A stretch of DNA of 64,000 nucleotides from SZUA-430 sp964561925 (lineage in GTDB: Bacteria; Pseudomonadota; Alphaproteobacteria; Micropepsales; Micropepsaceae), in NCBI GenBank assembly GCA_964561925.1, contig CAZLRW010000003.1, forward strand, positions 22,526-86,525, read 5' to 3'. Below, in pieces: positions 16,814-27,400 of the stretch. Each line of letters opens with the position of its first letter. Positions within the stretch are counted from its first letter, which is position 1. A model generated the notes under the pieces. It had not been told where the DNA came from and ran no database searches. It saw nothing but the letters and a program-made list of their open reading frames with translations. The position numbers and the translations under genes were made by a program.

Positions 16814-17495
16814 ACACCTTGTCGACGATCAGCCACCGCCCCGCCAGCTTGAAAAACACGAACGCGGTGACGCCCGGCGTCGACGGCTTGTCGATGCGCA
16901 CGAACGCCATGCGGTCGAAGACGATCTGCACATCCGCGATCTGTCGATCGCGGGTGTAGCCGTGCGTCGGCTTTTCGAGGCGCTTGCGAAACGCATCGCC
17001 ACCCTCCGCGACCACGCGGCCGCCTTCGATGTTCTTCATATGCCAGGCCGGATGAAAGATCCGGTCGAGGGCAGCCCCATCGCCCGTCTCGACGGCGCGA
17101 TAATAGACGCCGAGCACATCCAGCACGTCGCGCTCGGCCGTCTGCGGATCGTAAGCCGCACGGCGCGCACCGACCGACGCGCTCGCCGAGGCCTCGCCCG
17201 CAATCCGCCAACGCCCATGGCACTTGAACAGGAAGAACAACGTCGCCGCGGGCGCAACCCAACTGTCCGCGCGCACGATGGCGAAGTCGCCGAAGAACAT
17301 TTGCACCGACGTGATCGCAGGCTCGAAGATCGAAACGCTCAACCCACCCTCGCCCGCCACAAGCAACGTGTCCTGAGCCGTCACCGATTTGCTGTGCCAC
17401 AAAGGGTCGCGATACGACGCCGTATCGTCCGCCGAAGGGCGAAGATAGTCGGTCACAATGCGCTCGACCGTTCCGAAATCAGAACTCACGTTCAC
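16794..17495 (-). CDS. Double NTF2/SnoaL-like protein
   Basis: A 233-residue protein with two consecutive NTF2-like domains (about residues 5-115 and 120-233). Each has the helix-then-curved-sheet pattern and closes with similar strands (FFLFKCHGRWRIAGEAS and FVFFKLAGRWLIVDKVWSA), so it is an internal duplication. Such putative lumazine-binding domains are ligand binders or enzymes of unknown substrate. GTG 17495 is chosen because its GTGA overlaps the stop of the upstream SUMF1-like gene by four bases, a translational coupling signature. It is the last gene of the four-gene operon and has no signal peptide. Confidence 0.8.
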   Translation of the reverse strand: MNVSSDFGTVERIVTDYLRPSADDTASYRDPLWHSKSVTAQDTLLVAGEGGLSVSIFEPAITSVQMFFGDFAIVRADSWVAPAATLFFLFKCHGRWRIAGEASASASVGARRAAYDPQTAERDVLDVLGVYYRAVETGDGAALDRIFHPAWHMKNIEGGRVVAEGGDAFRKRLEKPTHGYTRDRQIADVQIVFDRMAFVRIDKPSTPGVTAFVFFKLAGRWLIVDKVWSAALS

Positions 17496-19003
17496 CACTC
17501 CGCCGTTCGCACGCCGCGAAAGCCGTAGGCGCGATGCCGCGGGCCCCCCGACCAAGAACCATAAGGACGAAACGAAACCGGACTATGCGGGCGATAGGCG
17601 TCATAGACTTCGTCATGCCGGTAGAAGCCGCCTCCCCGATAGCCGAAGCCTTTCTCGCGCCGCGGACTGCCGAGTTCGCGCGGCCAACCCGGCACGTCGG
17701 CATCACCATAAGCGTTGACGTCCCCGTCGCCGTGAAGCCCCGTGAACGCGCGACCCGCCGCGTCGCCGATGCTCACCACGCGCTCCCACAAGCTGCCCGA
17801 CAGATCCATCACCCAGTAGTGCGACGCACCGACCCGAAGCGCGCTCTGCTCCGATGGTCCCTCGTCCTCGCTTCCGTCGAGCGGACCCACATCGCCATCT
17901 CTTCGGACTCCGCGGCGCATCGCATGTGTGTCTGCAGTGCCCCAAACATACTCGCCCGGCTGCGGCACGCGCGGCCCGCGCGCCGCCTTCTCGAACTCGA
18001 GTTCGGTCATGGGCCGCAAAGCCGCCCAGTCCAAGAAGGCAATTCCGTCCTCCCAACCGACGAAATTGGCGGGCCGCCGCGGACGTTCCGCAACATAGAC
18101 GCCTTCCTGCAAGCGGATCGTGCCGCGGTCTGCGTAGTAGGTTGGCCCGGCAAAGTTCGCGCGGGTGTCGGCGCCGTAACCATCGATACCATTCAAGAAC
18201 GCCGCATACTCACCCTGCGTGAGCTCGTACTTCATCGCATAGAACGCGCGGAAACCCTTCGGAAAGGCGGCGGGCACGGGCCCCTTCCCGTCCCCGAGAT
18301 AGGACGTCGTCTTCAGTGTGCGATAGTTGAGGGCCCCTTCCGCGGCCCCAACCTCAATCGCATCTTCCGATCGTATCGGCACGGGCCCGGCAAATCCGCC
18401 GTCAGCGTTCGAACGATGGAATGCGCCGTAACGAAGCTCGCTCTCCGCCGCCGCTCCCGCATGAAACGCGCCGCGCGGAATGTAGACCATCTCGAATCCA
18501 ACGGCATTCACGCGCAAAGTGTCCCGAACGATGCCCTCCATGAGCTGCGGATCGAGCTTCGCGGACACCTTGACGCGAATGTCGCCTCGAAATGCGCGCG
18601 CCGGCTGAACGAAAAAGCCCGTCGCGTCGGCAGGCATCCGCACTTCCATCGTTGGGGCGGCGCCTGTCACAACTTTTGGAACGGATACGATCTTCGCATG
18701 CCGGGCAACGGGCTCGCCGGCCGCATCCAACCCCATTGCTTTAACGACGACCCAAACCGCATCGTGGTTGCGCGCATTGCGCCACGCGTTCTTCCACTCA
18801 ACCCAGAACTCGACGTCAATCTCCCGCTTTGAGTTCGGATCCGACATCTCCGCATGAGGATTGTCGTTCACGCGAACGACGACGCCCGACACAATCTCAG
18901 CTTCGTCAGCGTTCGCAGCGAACCCGAAACATGCCAGAACCATGGCCGCAATCGTCCGAACGGAGACGTCAACACCCCTAGAAAACCTACGATATCGCCG
19001 CAT
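17492..19003 (-). CDS. SUMF1/FGE-domain protein, secreted, lacking active-site cysteines
   Basis: A 503-residue exported protein: signal peptide in about residues 10-33 (AAMVLACFGFAANADE), a beta-rich N-terminal half, and a C-terminal formylglycine-generating-enzyme-type domain from about residue 215. Typical FGE-family phrases are FEMVYIPRGAFHAG, MKYELTQGEYAAFLN, GWEDGIAFLDWAALRPMT, LEFEKAARGPR, WVMDLSGSLWERV and the ending YGFRGVR. True sulfatase-activating FGE uses two cysteines near the C terminus; here the last segment has none and GFRGVR replaces the usual GFRCV. It is therefore more likely a structural or other catalytic relative (as PvdO and GldK are). It starts at ATG 19003, overlapping the stop of the upstream gene by one base. 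Confidence 0.85.
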   Translation of the reverse strand: MRRYRRFSRGVDVSVRTIAAMVLACFGFAANADEAEIVSGVVVRVNDNPHAEMSDPNSKREIDVEFWVEWKNAWRNARNHDAVWVVVKAMGLDAAGEPVARHAKIVSVPKVVTGAAPTMEVRMPADATGFFVQPARAFRGDIRVKVSAKLDPQLMEGIVRDTLRVNAVGFEMVYIPRGAFHAGAAAESELRYGAFHRSNADGGFAGPVPIRSEDAIEVGAAEGALNYRTLKTTSYLGDGKGPVPAAFPKGFRAFYAMKYELTQGEYAAFLNGIDGYGADTRANFAGPTYYADRGTIRLQEGVYVAERPRRPANFVGWEDGIAFLDWAALRPMTELEFEKAARGPRVPQPGEYVWGTADTHAMRRGVRRDGDVGPLDGSEDEGPSEQSALRVGASHYWVMDLSGSLWERVVSIGDAAGRAFTGLHGDGDVNAYGDADVPGWPRELGSPRREKGFGYRGGGFYRHDEVYDAYRPHSPVSFRPYGSWSGGPRHRAYGFRGVRTAEW

Positions 19004-19662
19004 CAGTCGTACAACTTCGCCCGCACATATTCGAAGCGGAAGCCGCCGTTCGCGGCGGCGCCCCAGCGCGGCAGGTTTGCGTCGCCCATGTCGGCGACGG
19101 GTCCGTAATAGTGTTCGTTGATCGCGCCGTCGTAGAAATTGCCCCACCCGCGCATCGTTCCGTTCTGGGCCAGACGGAACCAACAGAGCAGACGTTCGTC
19201 CTTGTCGAACACAAAGAGAGACGCGCCATCGTCACGCAACTCGACGCGCAACTCGGACGGTGCGGTCGCAAGCCGGTGATAGATGAAGTAGGGCTCCTGC
19301 TTCAGGCCATAGAGTTCGGCCGCGAGTTCGGCAGCCGGCATCTCGGTGCGCGTGCCGTTGCGCTCGCTCCAGCCGCCATCCGGCGCCACCCATTCCTTGA
19401 ACGTCGCTGACGGCGTGCGCCGCTCGATCAGGCGCGTCATCTTCTTGAAGTCGCGCACGATCCTCAAATCGGCTGTCTCACCGCTCCGGAGATAGGCTCG
19501 CTCCGTTGCCTCAAACGTACCCTTGCGCCACGCCTCGGCGCCGCCCGCCTGCTCCAGCACGCGTGCGGCCGCCGCAACCGCCGCCGCATCACCGCGCGGC
19601 TGCGCCGCAGCCGGCAGGCACGCGCCCGCAATCGCCAGCAGAAACGCAACCAATCGCATCAT
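19003..19662 (-). CDS. Secreted protein of unknown function
   Basis: A 219-residue protein with a clear Sec signal peptide (residues 1-20, ending LPAAAQ). The mature part is a mixed strand/helix domain with ERAYLRSGETADLRIVRDF and WVAPDGGWSERNGT, and a Trp/Tyr-rich C terminus (GWGNFYDGAINEHYYGPV). No family is recognised; the strand spacing suggests a small periplasmic beta-domain. Its ATG 19662 overlaps the stop of the PQQ dehydrogenase gene by four bases (ATGA), and its own stop overlaps the SUMF1-like start, so the order dehydrogenase, this protein, SUMF1-like, NTF2-like is kept by coupling. A role as a partner or chaperone of the secreted dehydrogenase is only guesswork. Confidence 0.75.
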   Translation of the reverse strand: MMRLVAFLLAIAGACLPAAAQPRGDAAAVAAAARVLEQAGGAEAWRKGTFEATERAYLRSGETADLRIVRDFKKMTRLIERRTPSATFKEWVAPDGGWSERNGTRTEMPAAELAAELYGLKQEPYFIYHRLATAPSELRVELRDDGASLFVFDKDERLLCWFRLAQNGTMRGWGNFYDGAINEHYYGPVADMGDANLPRWGAAANGGFRFEYVRAKLYD

Positions 19663-20852
19663 GGCATCATGTCCCCTTGGTTCTCACGCTTGAGCGCGCA
19701 CACGCCCGTCACGCGCGTGTCGCGTATCGCGCACACGCTGCCGCCCGCGTGCGTCGACGGCACGAGACGCAACAACTTCCCGTTCTTGTCGTCGGTCAGC
19801 ACATAGATGAAGCCGTCGGGACCCACCCGGACGTCGCGAATCCGCGCGCCAAGCTCTTTCAGCAGGATCTCCTGCTCCGCCTCCTGGCCTGCCCTTAGAC
19901 GCACGCGCCGCAGTGACTTTTCGGCCAGCGCCCCGACGAAGAAGTCGCCACGCCATTGCGGGAACCGATCGCCGAGGTAAAGCGCGAAGCCAGAAGGCGC
20001 GATCGACGGCACCCACACGACGACCGGCGGCTCGATCCCCGGCGCGACCTTGAGGTTCGAGATGATCGTATCGTCATAGTCGATGCCGTGCGTCGTCTTG
20101 GGCCAACCGTAGTTCACGCCCGGCTTCAGCCGGTTGATCTCGTCTCCGCCCTTCGGTCCATGCTCGTGCAACCAAATCGACCCATCGCGCGGATCGACGA
20201 TCAGCCCCTGCGCATTCCGGTGCCCATAAGTGTAAATCTCCACCCGCGCACCGGCCCGGCCCCTGAGCGGATTGTCGGCAGGCGCCGCGCCCTCGCGCGT
20301 CATCCGCACGACCTTGCCCAGATCGCTCGCCAAATCCTGCGCCTTGTCGCGATAGTCGTAGCCGTCGCCGATCGTCAGCAGCAGCGTCTTGTCGCCAAGG
20401 AACGCCAACCGCCCCCCGCAATGCGAGCCGCCGCGCTTCTCGGGCGCCGAGCGAAAAATCGTCCGCCCCTCTCGAAGCCGCGCCCCGTCGAACACCGCAC
20501 GATGAACGACCATGCGGTTCGCCTCAGCCGTGCCTTCGCTGAACGCGAGAAAGACGTGGCTCGTCCGCGCGAAATCGGGGTCAAGCGCAATGTCCAAAAG
20601 ACCGCAATCGCTGTCGGCGAAGAAAGAGGGCAACCCCGGCACCGGCGCCGCCGCGAGTTTGCCCTTGGCGATCAACCGAAGACCGCCGCGCTTCTCCGTC
20701 ACCAACACGTCCCCGCCGGGCAGAACCTGCATCGACCAAGGAAACAACAAACCTTCCGCAACCGTCTCGACGCGGTAGGGCGCAGCCGCAGCCTGCGCGA
20801 CCGCCCAGCCCGCAAGCAGTAGGGTCATCAGAACACGCAACCGTGATCGCAT
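19659..20852 (-). CDS. PQQ-dependent aldose sugar dehydrogenase
   Basis: A 397-residue periplasmic enzyme of the soluble glucose/aldose dehydrogenase (YliI/Asd) family, oxidising sugars with pyrroloquinoline quinone and calcium. Signal peptide 1-23 ends AQAAA. Diagnostic segments are LLFPWSMQVLPGGDVLVTE, the DCGLLDIALDPDFA repeat, the cofactor-site HCGGRLAF, GDGYDYRDKAQD, GHRNAQGLIVDP and LHEHGPKGGDEINRL. ATG 20852 follows GAGGCGAAG. The upstream frame is open for another 119 codons without sense. It heads the four-gene operon and is divergent from an Lrp/AsnC regulator whose promoter region is shared. No PQQ biosynthesis genes are in the window. Confidence 0.92.
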   Translation of the reverse strand: MRSRLRVLMTLLLAGWAVAQAAAAPYRVETVAEGLLFPWSMQVLPGGDVLVTEKRGGLRLIAKGKLAAAPVPGLPSFFADSDCGLLDIALDPDFARTSHVFLAFSEGTAEANRMVVHRAVFDGARLREGRTIFRSAPEKRGGSHCGGRLAFLGDKTLLLTIGDGYDYRDKAQDLASDLGKVVRMTREGAAPADNPLRGRAGARVEIYTYGHRNAQGLIVDPRDGSIWLHEHGPKGGDEINRLKPGVNYGWPKTTHGIDYDDTIISNLKVAPGIEPPVVVWVPSIAPSGFALYLGDRFPQWRGDFFVGALAEKSLRRVRLRAGQEAEQEILLKELGARIRDVRVGPDGFIYVLTDDKNGKLLRLVPSTHAGGSVCAIRDTRVTGVCALKRENQGDMMP

Positions 20853-20915
20853 CTTCGCCTCACTGCACCGCTTCCCCCCAACTCTAAGGGTCCACACGCG
20901 CACGTTTCTCGCGAT

Positions 20916-20942
20916 ATGACGAGCGTCATGCAGGAATCCTGC
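20916..20942. promoter_or_regulatory. Two adjacent palindromes in the Lrp / PQQ-dehydrogenase divergent region
   Basis: ATGAC-GAGC-GTCAT (20916-20929) and GCAGGA-A-TCCTGC (20930-20942) lie end to end, 14 bases before the Lrp/AsnC ATG. Lrp-family octamers bind short tandem palindromes near their own gene, so this is a candidate autoregulatory and operon-control site. It is read from symmetry only. Confidence 0.5.
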
Positions 20943-20956
20943 GCAGAGGACGCCGA

Positions 20957-21412
20957 ATGACCAAACCGCCCGCCCTGGCCCTCGACGCCCGCGATCGCCA
21001 ACTCCTCGACGCGCTCGAAGCCGACGCTTGGCTGAGCTACGCCGACCTCGCGACCCGCATCCACCTGTCGGCGAGCGCCACCCAACGCCGCGTCGAACGC
21101 CTGATCGCAAGCGGCATGATCTTAGGTGCTCGCGCGCGCCTCGCGCCCGACGCAACGCGCCGCCCGGTCCGCGCCTATGTCCTGATCGAAATGAAAGACG
21201 AGACGACACCGGCCTTGCGCACGCTCGCGCGCAACCTGGCGAAACACGTCGACATCGTCGAAGCGCACTATGTGACGGGAAGCGTCGACGTCGTTCTCAC
21301 GGTGCAAACGGAATCGATGGATACTTACGCCGCGCTGACCGCCAAGCTGCTGAACGACAACCCGGCGGTGCGCCGCTATCAGACGCTGGCCGTCCTGCGC
21401 CCCCTTCTGTGA
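20957..21412 (+). CDS. Lrp/AsnC family transcriptional regulator
   Basis: A 151-residue regulator with an N-terminal helix-turn-helix (LLDALEADAWLSYADLATRIHLSASATQRRVERL, residues about 14-50 shown here in part) and a C-terminal RAM/ligand-binding domain (AYVLIEMKDET, VEAHYVTGSVDVVLTVQT, YQTLAVL). The family senses amino acids or related small molecules and assembles into octamers. Length is normal. It is transcribed away from the PQQ dehydrogenase operon, so this operon is the first candidate target. It ends three bases before the convergent amidohydrolase gene. Confidence 0.92.
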   Translation: MTKPPALALDARDRQLLDALEADAWLSYADLATRIHLSASATQRRVERLIASGMILGARARLAPDATRRPVRAYVLIEMKDETTPALRTLARNLAKHVDIVEAHYVTGSVDVVLTVQTESMDTYAALTAKLLNDNPAVRRYQTLAVLRPLL

Positions 21413-24400
21413 CGTCTACTTCGGCGGACCGGCCATACCGATCGCCGCCCGCAAGTCCTCAGCCTTCATGACGCGCCTGTCACGCATGACGATCTCGACG
21501 TTGCGCAGATCGCCGATGCGCTTCGACGGATCGCCCACCACAAGCGCGAGTTCCGCCTTCTTGCCGACGGCAATCGACCCGCTTTCTGCCCCGACGCCGA
21601 ACGCCTGCGCCGGCACGATCGTCGCCGTAGCCAGTGCGTCGGCCGGCGTCATACCCGCCGCCACGTAGAGTTCGAGTTCGCGCACCAGCTCGAGTCCGGT
21701 CCCGTCCGTGCCCGCGAGCACCGGCGCGCCGCGCAGATGAAACTCCATCACCAGCGCCTGCAGCTTCGCAAAACTCTTGCTCAGCGTACCGCGCCCGAGA
21801 TCGGCCGGCGGCAGCAGCCCGCCCGCCTTGAAGCCGCGCTCGACCTGCGGCGGCAGCGTCCCGGCAAACGGAAGATAGGCGTTCGCAAGCTTTCCACGCT
21901 GCCCGAGCAAGATCGTCTCGATGACCGGCAACGTCGGGTCGATTGCGATCTTGCGCTTGGCAACCTCGTCGAGGAATTCGGCGAACGCCGCGCTCTTGAA
22001 ATCGGCGGCCGCTCCGTGCCGCCCGGGACCGAACAGCCGCATAGGCCCGTTCGAATCTCGCACCACGTCCTCCGGCATCCCTTGCATCATCGCGAAATTG
22101 ACGTGCGTGAGTTCGTCGTAGCCCGCGCGAATCGCCTCAAGCGGCCGCATGCCGGCCGGCACGTGCCCGTGCACCCGAAGCCCGAGCCGATGCGCCTCCT
22201 CCGCCATCGGCTTCACGAAACGCGGGTTCAGCGATCCATAGAGCTTGATGCCGAAATAACCTTGCGCCTTCGCCCGCCGAACGGCCGCCAGCGCATCGTC
22301 GTCGTTCTTCACCACGACCGCCGCCTGCGCCGACCGCTCGCCAGGCCCATCGATGAGAAGCGAGGGAACGATTCGCGGCCCCAGCAGTTCGCCCTCGTCG
22401 ATGCGCTTCTTGCGCGCCATCAGTTCTTCGGAGCGATTGCCCGGATCGCGCACGCTTGTGATGCCCTGCGCCAGCAGCAGCGGCCCCGAACTGTCGTCGC
22501 CGAAGTGCAGATGGCTGTCCCAGAGCCCGGGCACGAGCGTCCGCCCCTCGCCCTCGAACGCCGTGGCGTCCGAAGGCACCTCGGTCGAAGCGGCGTCGCC
22601 CACGGCCGCGATCGCCCCGTCCCGCACGACGACCGTCTGCCCTTTTACGAAGGCGCGCGTGTCCGCGTCGAAGATCTGCACATTGCGGAACGCGACCGCG
22701 CCTTGCGGCACCTTTGCGATTCGCTTGACGAGTTCGGGCGTGCGCGCCGCCAGCGCCTCGTCCTGCGCCTTGCTGAGCGCCGGAACGACATTCGCCCAAC
22801 GCTCCGGCACAAAACTGATCACGTCGACGAGGGCGAAGAACCTGTCGCCGTCGTACCACACCGGCGCCGGCGCAAAGCCGAATCCGGTGACGGCATAGGC
22901 CGTGAGCGTGTGCGTCACGCGACCGTTCGAGACCTCCGTCGTCGTCAGCCTCTCCAAACGCAGTCGGCCCGACGGAACGAGGTCGACCGATCCGTCCGGC
23001 GACCGGCGCAGCATGTCGACGAGCGCAATCGTGGAATCGAGTGTTCCGCCGAACGTCGCATAGGCCAGTCCGGCCCGCGCGACGCCCGTCCCCGCATCGA
23101 CCGGGCTCTTGAATGAGAACGTTCCGTCCGTCACCCGATACGTTTCGGCCGCGTCGCCTTGCGGCACGAATCCACGCACTTCCAAACGGACGATAGAACC
23201 GTTCGGTGCGAACTCGATCTGTTGATCGACTTCGGAGCGAAAGCCGCGCAGATTCAGGCTCTCGCGCGACCAGCGTACGCCGGCCTTATCGACCCAGCGC
23301 TGCGACTTTCCGTGCGGCCCAGCGTTCGACACGATGACCCAGGCGTCCGCGTCGAACGGCGCCTTGGCAAGTTCGCTCTCTTTCGCGGTCGCAAACGCAG
23401 GACCAGCGGCAGCGATCGCCGCGACAAACACAACAATCCAGCGGATCATGATCAACCCCTCACTGGGGCCGAGTTTCACCGCATTCGCAGCACCCGTGCA
23501 ACCGCCTCATGACATGTTAGGCTCGCGTCACCAACAATTGAGGACCGGCCCCATGCCCGAAGCCGCCCACGTCTACCAATCGCTCGTCGACGATCTGAAC
23601 GCGCTGTTGCGCCTGAAGACGACCGTCATCGGCATGAAGCTGTTCGAGCGTGTCGAGGACATGGCCGCGATCCCGAAAATCCGCCGCCCGAAGGCGATCC
23701 ACACGACGGATCAGATCGTGTCGATGGCCTCGCGCCTGAATTGGACGGTGGGCGTTACGGCCGAAGACCTCGCGGGCGCCCAGTGCCGCGCCGTCATCGG
23801 GCTTGCGCCCCAGGACGACGAATGGCTCTCCGGCAAACCCTACGTCGGCGTCTGGCATGAAGACGCGGCAAGCGCCCGCGCGCGGCAGGAGGCGCTCTCG
23901 GTTGTGCCCTTCGGCAAGTTCAAAGCGATGGCGGTTTCGCCGCTCGCGCAAGGCCGGCTCGACCCGCCGGACATCTGCCTCGTCTATGCGACGCCGGGAC
24001 AGATGATCATCCTGATCAACGGTCTCCAATACCGCAACTACAAGCGCTTCGACTGGAGCGTCGTGGGCGAAACCGCCTGCGCCGACAGTTGGGGCCGCGC
24101 GCTCAAAACGGGCGAACCCTCACTCTCGCTCCCCTGCTTCGCCGAGCGCCGCTATGGCGGCGTGCCCGACGAAGAAATGCTGATGGCGCTCTCACCCGCG
24201 CATCTGCGCATCGCGATCGAAGGCATGAAGGCGCTCGCGAAGAACGGCCTGCGCTATCCCATCCCGCCCTACGGCATCCAAAACGACGTGCGCGCAGGCC
24301 TTGGCGTGAGCTACGGCGGCGGCTCGACCTAGCGCCGCCTTCCGCCCTGCTCTAACCTCGTCGGCCCACATGTAACCGCCGGCTCGACGCATGCAGGATG

Positions 24401-27400
24401 CCGCCCTTCCGCGAAAGCGCGCGACGATCGTGTCGATCGACGTCGCCGGCTATTCGGAAATGACCGAGGCGGATCAGACCAAGACGGCCGCCGAAGTGGC
24501 CGCGCTGCGCCGCACGATCGAAGCGCTCGCGCGCGACCAGGACGGGCGCGTGTTCAACACGGCGGGCGACGGCTTCATGCTCGAGTTCGCGTGCGCGCAA
24601 GCCGCACTCACGGCCGCGAACATGCTATGCGAGCGCGAGACGCTTCCCCTGCGCGTCGGCGTCCACAGCGACGAGGTCTTCGTAACCGCGACCGGCGACC
24701 TGCTCGGCCACGGCGTCAACATCGCCGCGCGTCTTCAGCAGCTCGCCGATCCCGGCACGGCTCTTGTTTCGATCGATGCGCGGCGCGAAGCGGCGGGAAC
24801 GCTGATTGAGCGGCTGCGCCCGAAAGGCCTCCTACGTCTCGACAAGATGGCCGCGACGATCGAAGCGTTCGCGCTGATCCCGGCAACCGGCGTGCGTCAG
24901 GCCAAGACGCGCGAACCGCTTCTCGCCGTGTTGCCGTTCGACAATCTCTCCGGCGGCGAAGCGATGCAGTTTTTCTCGGACGGTGTTTCCGACGAAATCC
25001 TGGAAGCCGTCGCGCGCACGCCGGGTCTGAAACTGATCGGGCGCACGTCATCCTTCCAGTTCCGCGGCCCGCGCAAGGCCGAAGCGGCCGCAGCGCTCCA
25101 CGCGACCCACATCCTCGACGGCACGGTCCGCCGCGCGGGAAGCCGCATGCGCGTCCATGCGCAACTCACCGACGAAGGCGGCACGTTGATCTGGTCCGAG
25201 AAGTACGACGCCGACATCGCCGACGCGTTCAACGTTCAAGACACGATCGCCGCCCAAGTCGCCTCGGCGCTCGAGCAAGCGTTGCCGCGCCACAAACGCA
25301 AGACGCCGAAGGTCGACCACGTTGCGTATGACCTCTATCTGCGCGCGCGCCCTCTGGTGAAGGACCTTTCGGAGGAAGACGCCCGCCGGGCGGAACCGCT
25401 GCTGCAACAGGTCATCGCCCGCGCCCCCGATTTCGCCCAAGCTTGGGCGACGCTCGCCATGGCCCGTTCGATCGTGCTTCCGCCGCATGACGACGCGCAG
25501 GACGATCCCGCGCACGAGGCGGCGACGGCGGCGGCGAACCGCGCGCTTGCGCTCGATCCCGACTGCGCGGACGCACTCGTGGCGCTGGCCGTGCTCAAGC
25601 CCGCGTTCACGAGCCACGGCGAGAAGTTGCAGCTGTGCGAACAGGCCGTGGCGCTCGCGCCGAACGACCCTCTCGTGGCAGCCGCCTGCGACGGCGCGTT
25701 AATCTCCGTCGGACGCGTGCGGGAAGCAATCCGCCATCTTGAGGCTGCGGCGACGCTCGACCCGCTCTCGCCGATGTTCGTGAGTTCGCACGCGTTCCAC
25801 CTGCGCTCCGTCGGCCGCACGGACGAGGCCCTGTCGCGCATCGACGACGCCGCGCGGCGCTTCCCCGACGCGCCCTGGGTCTGGATTCGCCGTTGGACGC
25901 TTCTGTTCCTGAGCGGCCGGCGCGACGAGGCGGCCGCGATGTGCGCTGAGGGCACGCCCCTCCCGTCCGGCATAACGGCCAAGGACACGGCGACGCTGCG
26001 CTTTGCCCACATGGTGTTCGCATTGCCAAAGGCTCAGCGCGAACAGGCGCTGCGCGCGCTGCTCGATCCTGCGCGCGAGCCGACCTTGCTGCTTCAATAC
26101 TGCGCCTTCGCCGCGGAGGCGGAGTGCGCCGACATCGCATATGAGTTCATGTTCAAGGCGCTCGACACCCGCCGGCCGATCAGCGGGCAGAACTATGGCG
26201 GCCGCGCGATGAGCCGCGCGTTTCGCCTCTCGACGTTGTTCGGCTTCGTGGGCGCAGCCTTGCGCCGCGACCCGCGCTTCCCCGCGTTTTGCGCCCGCGT
26301 CGGTCTCGCCGACTATTGGTGCACGTCGCAGAATTGGCCCGACTGCGTCGACGAGGTCAAAGGCCTCTACGACTTCCGCGACGCGTGCGAGAAAGCGGCG
26401 GCAGCAAAGCTGTAACGGCTTGCACGTGTGCCCCTTGGTGCTGCTAGGATCGCGCCCAAGGAGATATTCACATGAAAGACTTCGCAGGAAAAATCGCCGT
26501 CATCACCGGCGGCGGCACCGGCATGGGCCGCGAACTCGCCAAACAACTCGTCGCCGAAGGCTGCACCGTCGCCATGTGCGACGTCTCGGCCGAAAACATG
26601 GCGGAGACGAAACGCCTCGCCCAAGCCAGCGCCCCGCAAGGCACGCGCGTCATGACGTTCGTAGCCGACGTGTCGAGCGAAGAGCAGATCGTGAAGTTCC
26701 GCGACGCCGTCGCGCGCGAACTCGACACCGACCGCATCCACCTTCTGTTCAACAACGCCGGCATCGGCGGCGGGCCGAGCTTCATCACCTCCCCGCGCGA
26801 CGAATGGGAAAAGACGTTCAACGTCTGCTGGTACGGCGTCTATTATTCCTGCCGCGCGTTCATGCCGATGATCCTGAAGGCGAACGAAGCGCACATCGTC
26901 AACACGTCGAGCGTCAACGGTTTCTGGGCCTCGCTCGGGCCGACGCGCGCACACACCGCTTATCCGGCCGCGAAGTTCGCGGTGAAGGGTTTCACGGAGG
27001 GCCTGATCAACGACCTGCGCTTGAACGCGCCGCACGTGAAGTGCTCGCTCGTCATGCCTGGTCACATCGGCACGTCGATCGTCGAAAACTCGCGCAAAGT
27101 TCTAACCGGCCACGGCATCGCCGAGATGAGCGCGGCCGAAATCGCCGACGCCAGGCGCGCGATCAAGGCGATGGGCTTCCCCGCCGACGCGCTCAGCGAC
27201 GAACAAGTCCGCCAGATGATCGCGGAACGCGCCCGCCAATTCGAAGCCGACGCACCGACCAGCGCCGCCGAGGCCGCGACGATCATCCTGAACGGCGTGC
27301 GCAACGAACAATGGCGCATCCTGATCGGCAAGGACGCCGAAACGATGGACCACCTCGTCCGCGAAGCCCCGGAACAAGCCTACGAACAAATCTTCGTCGA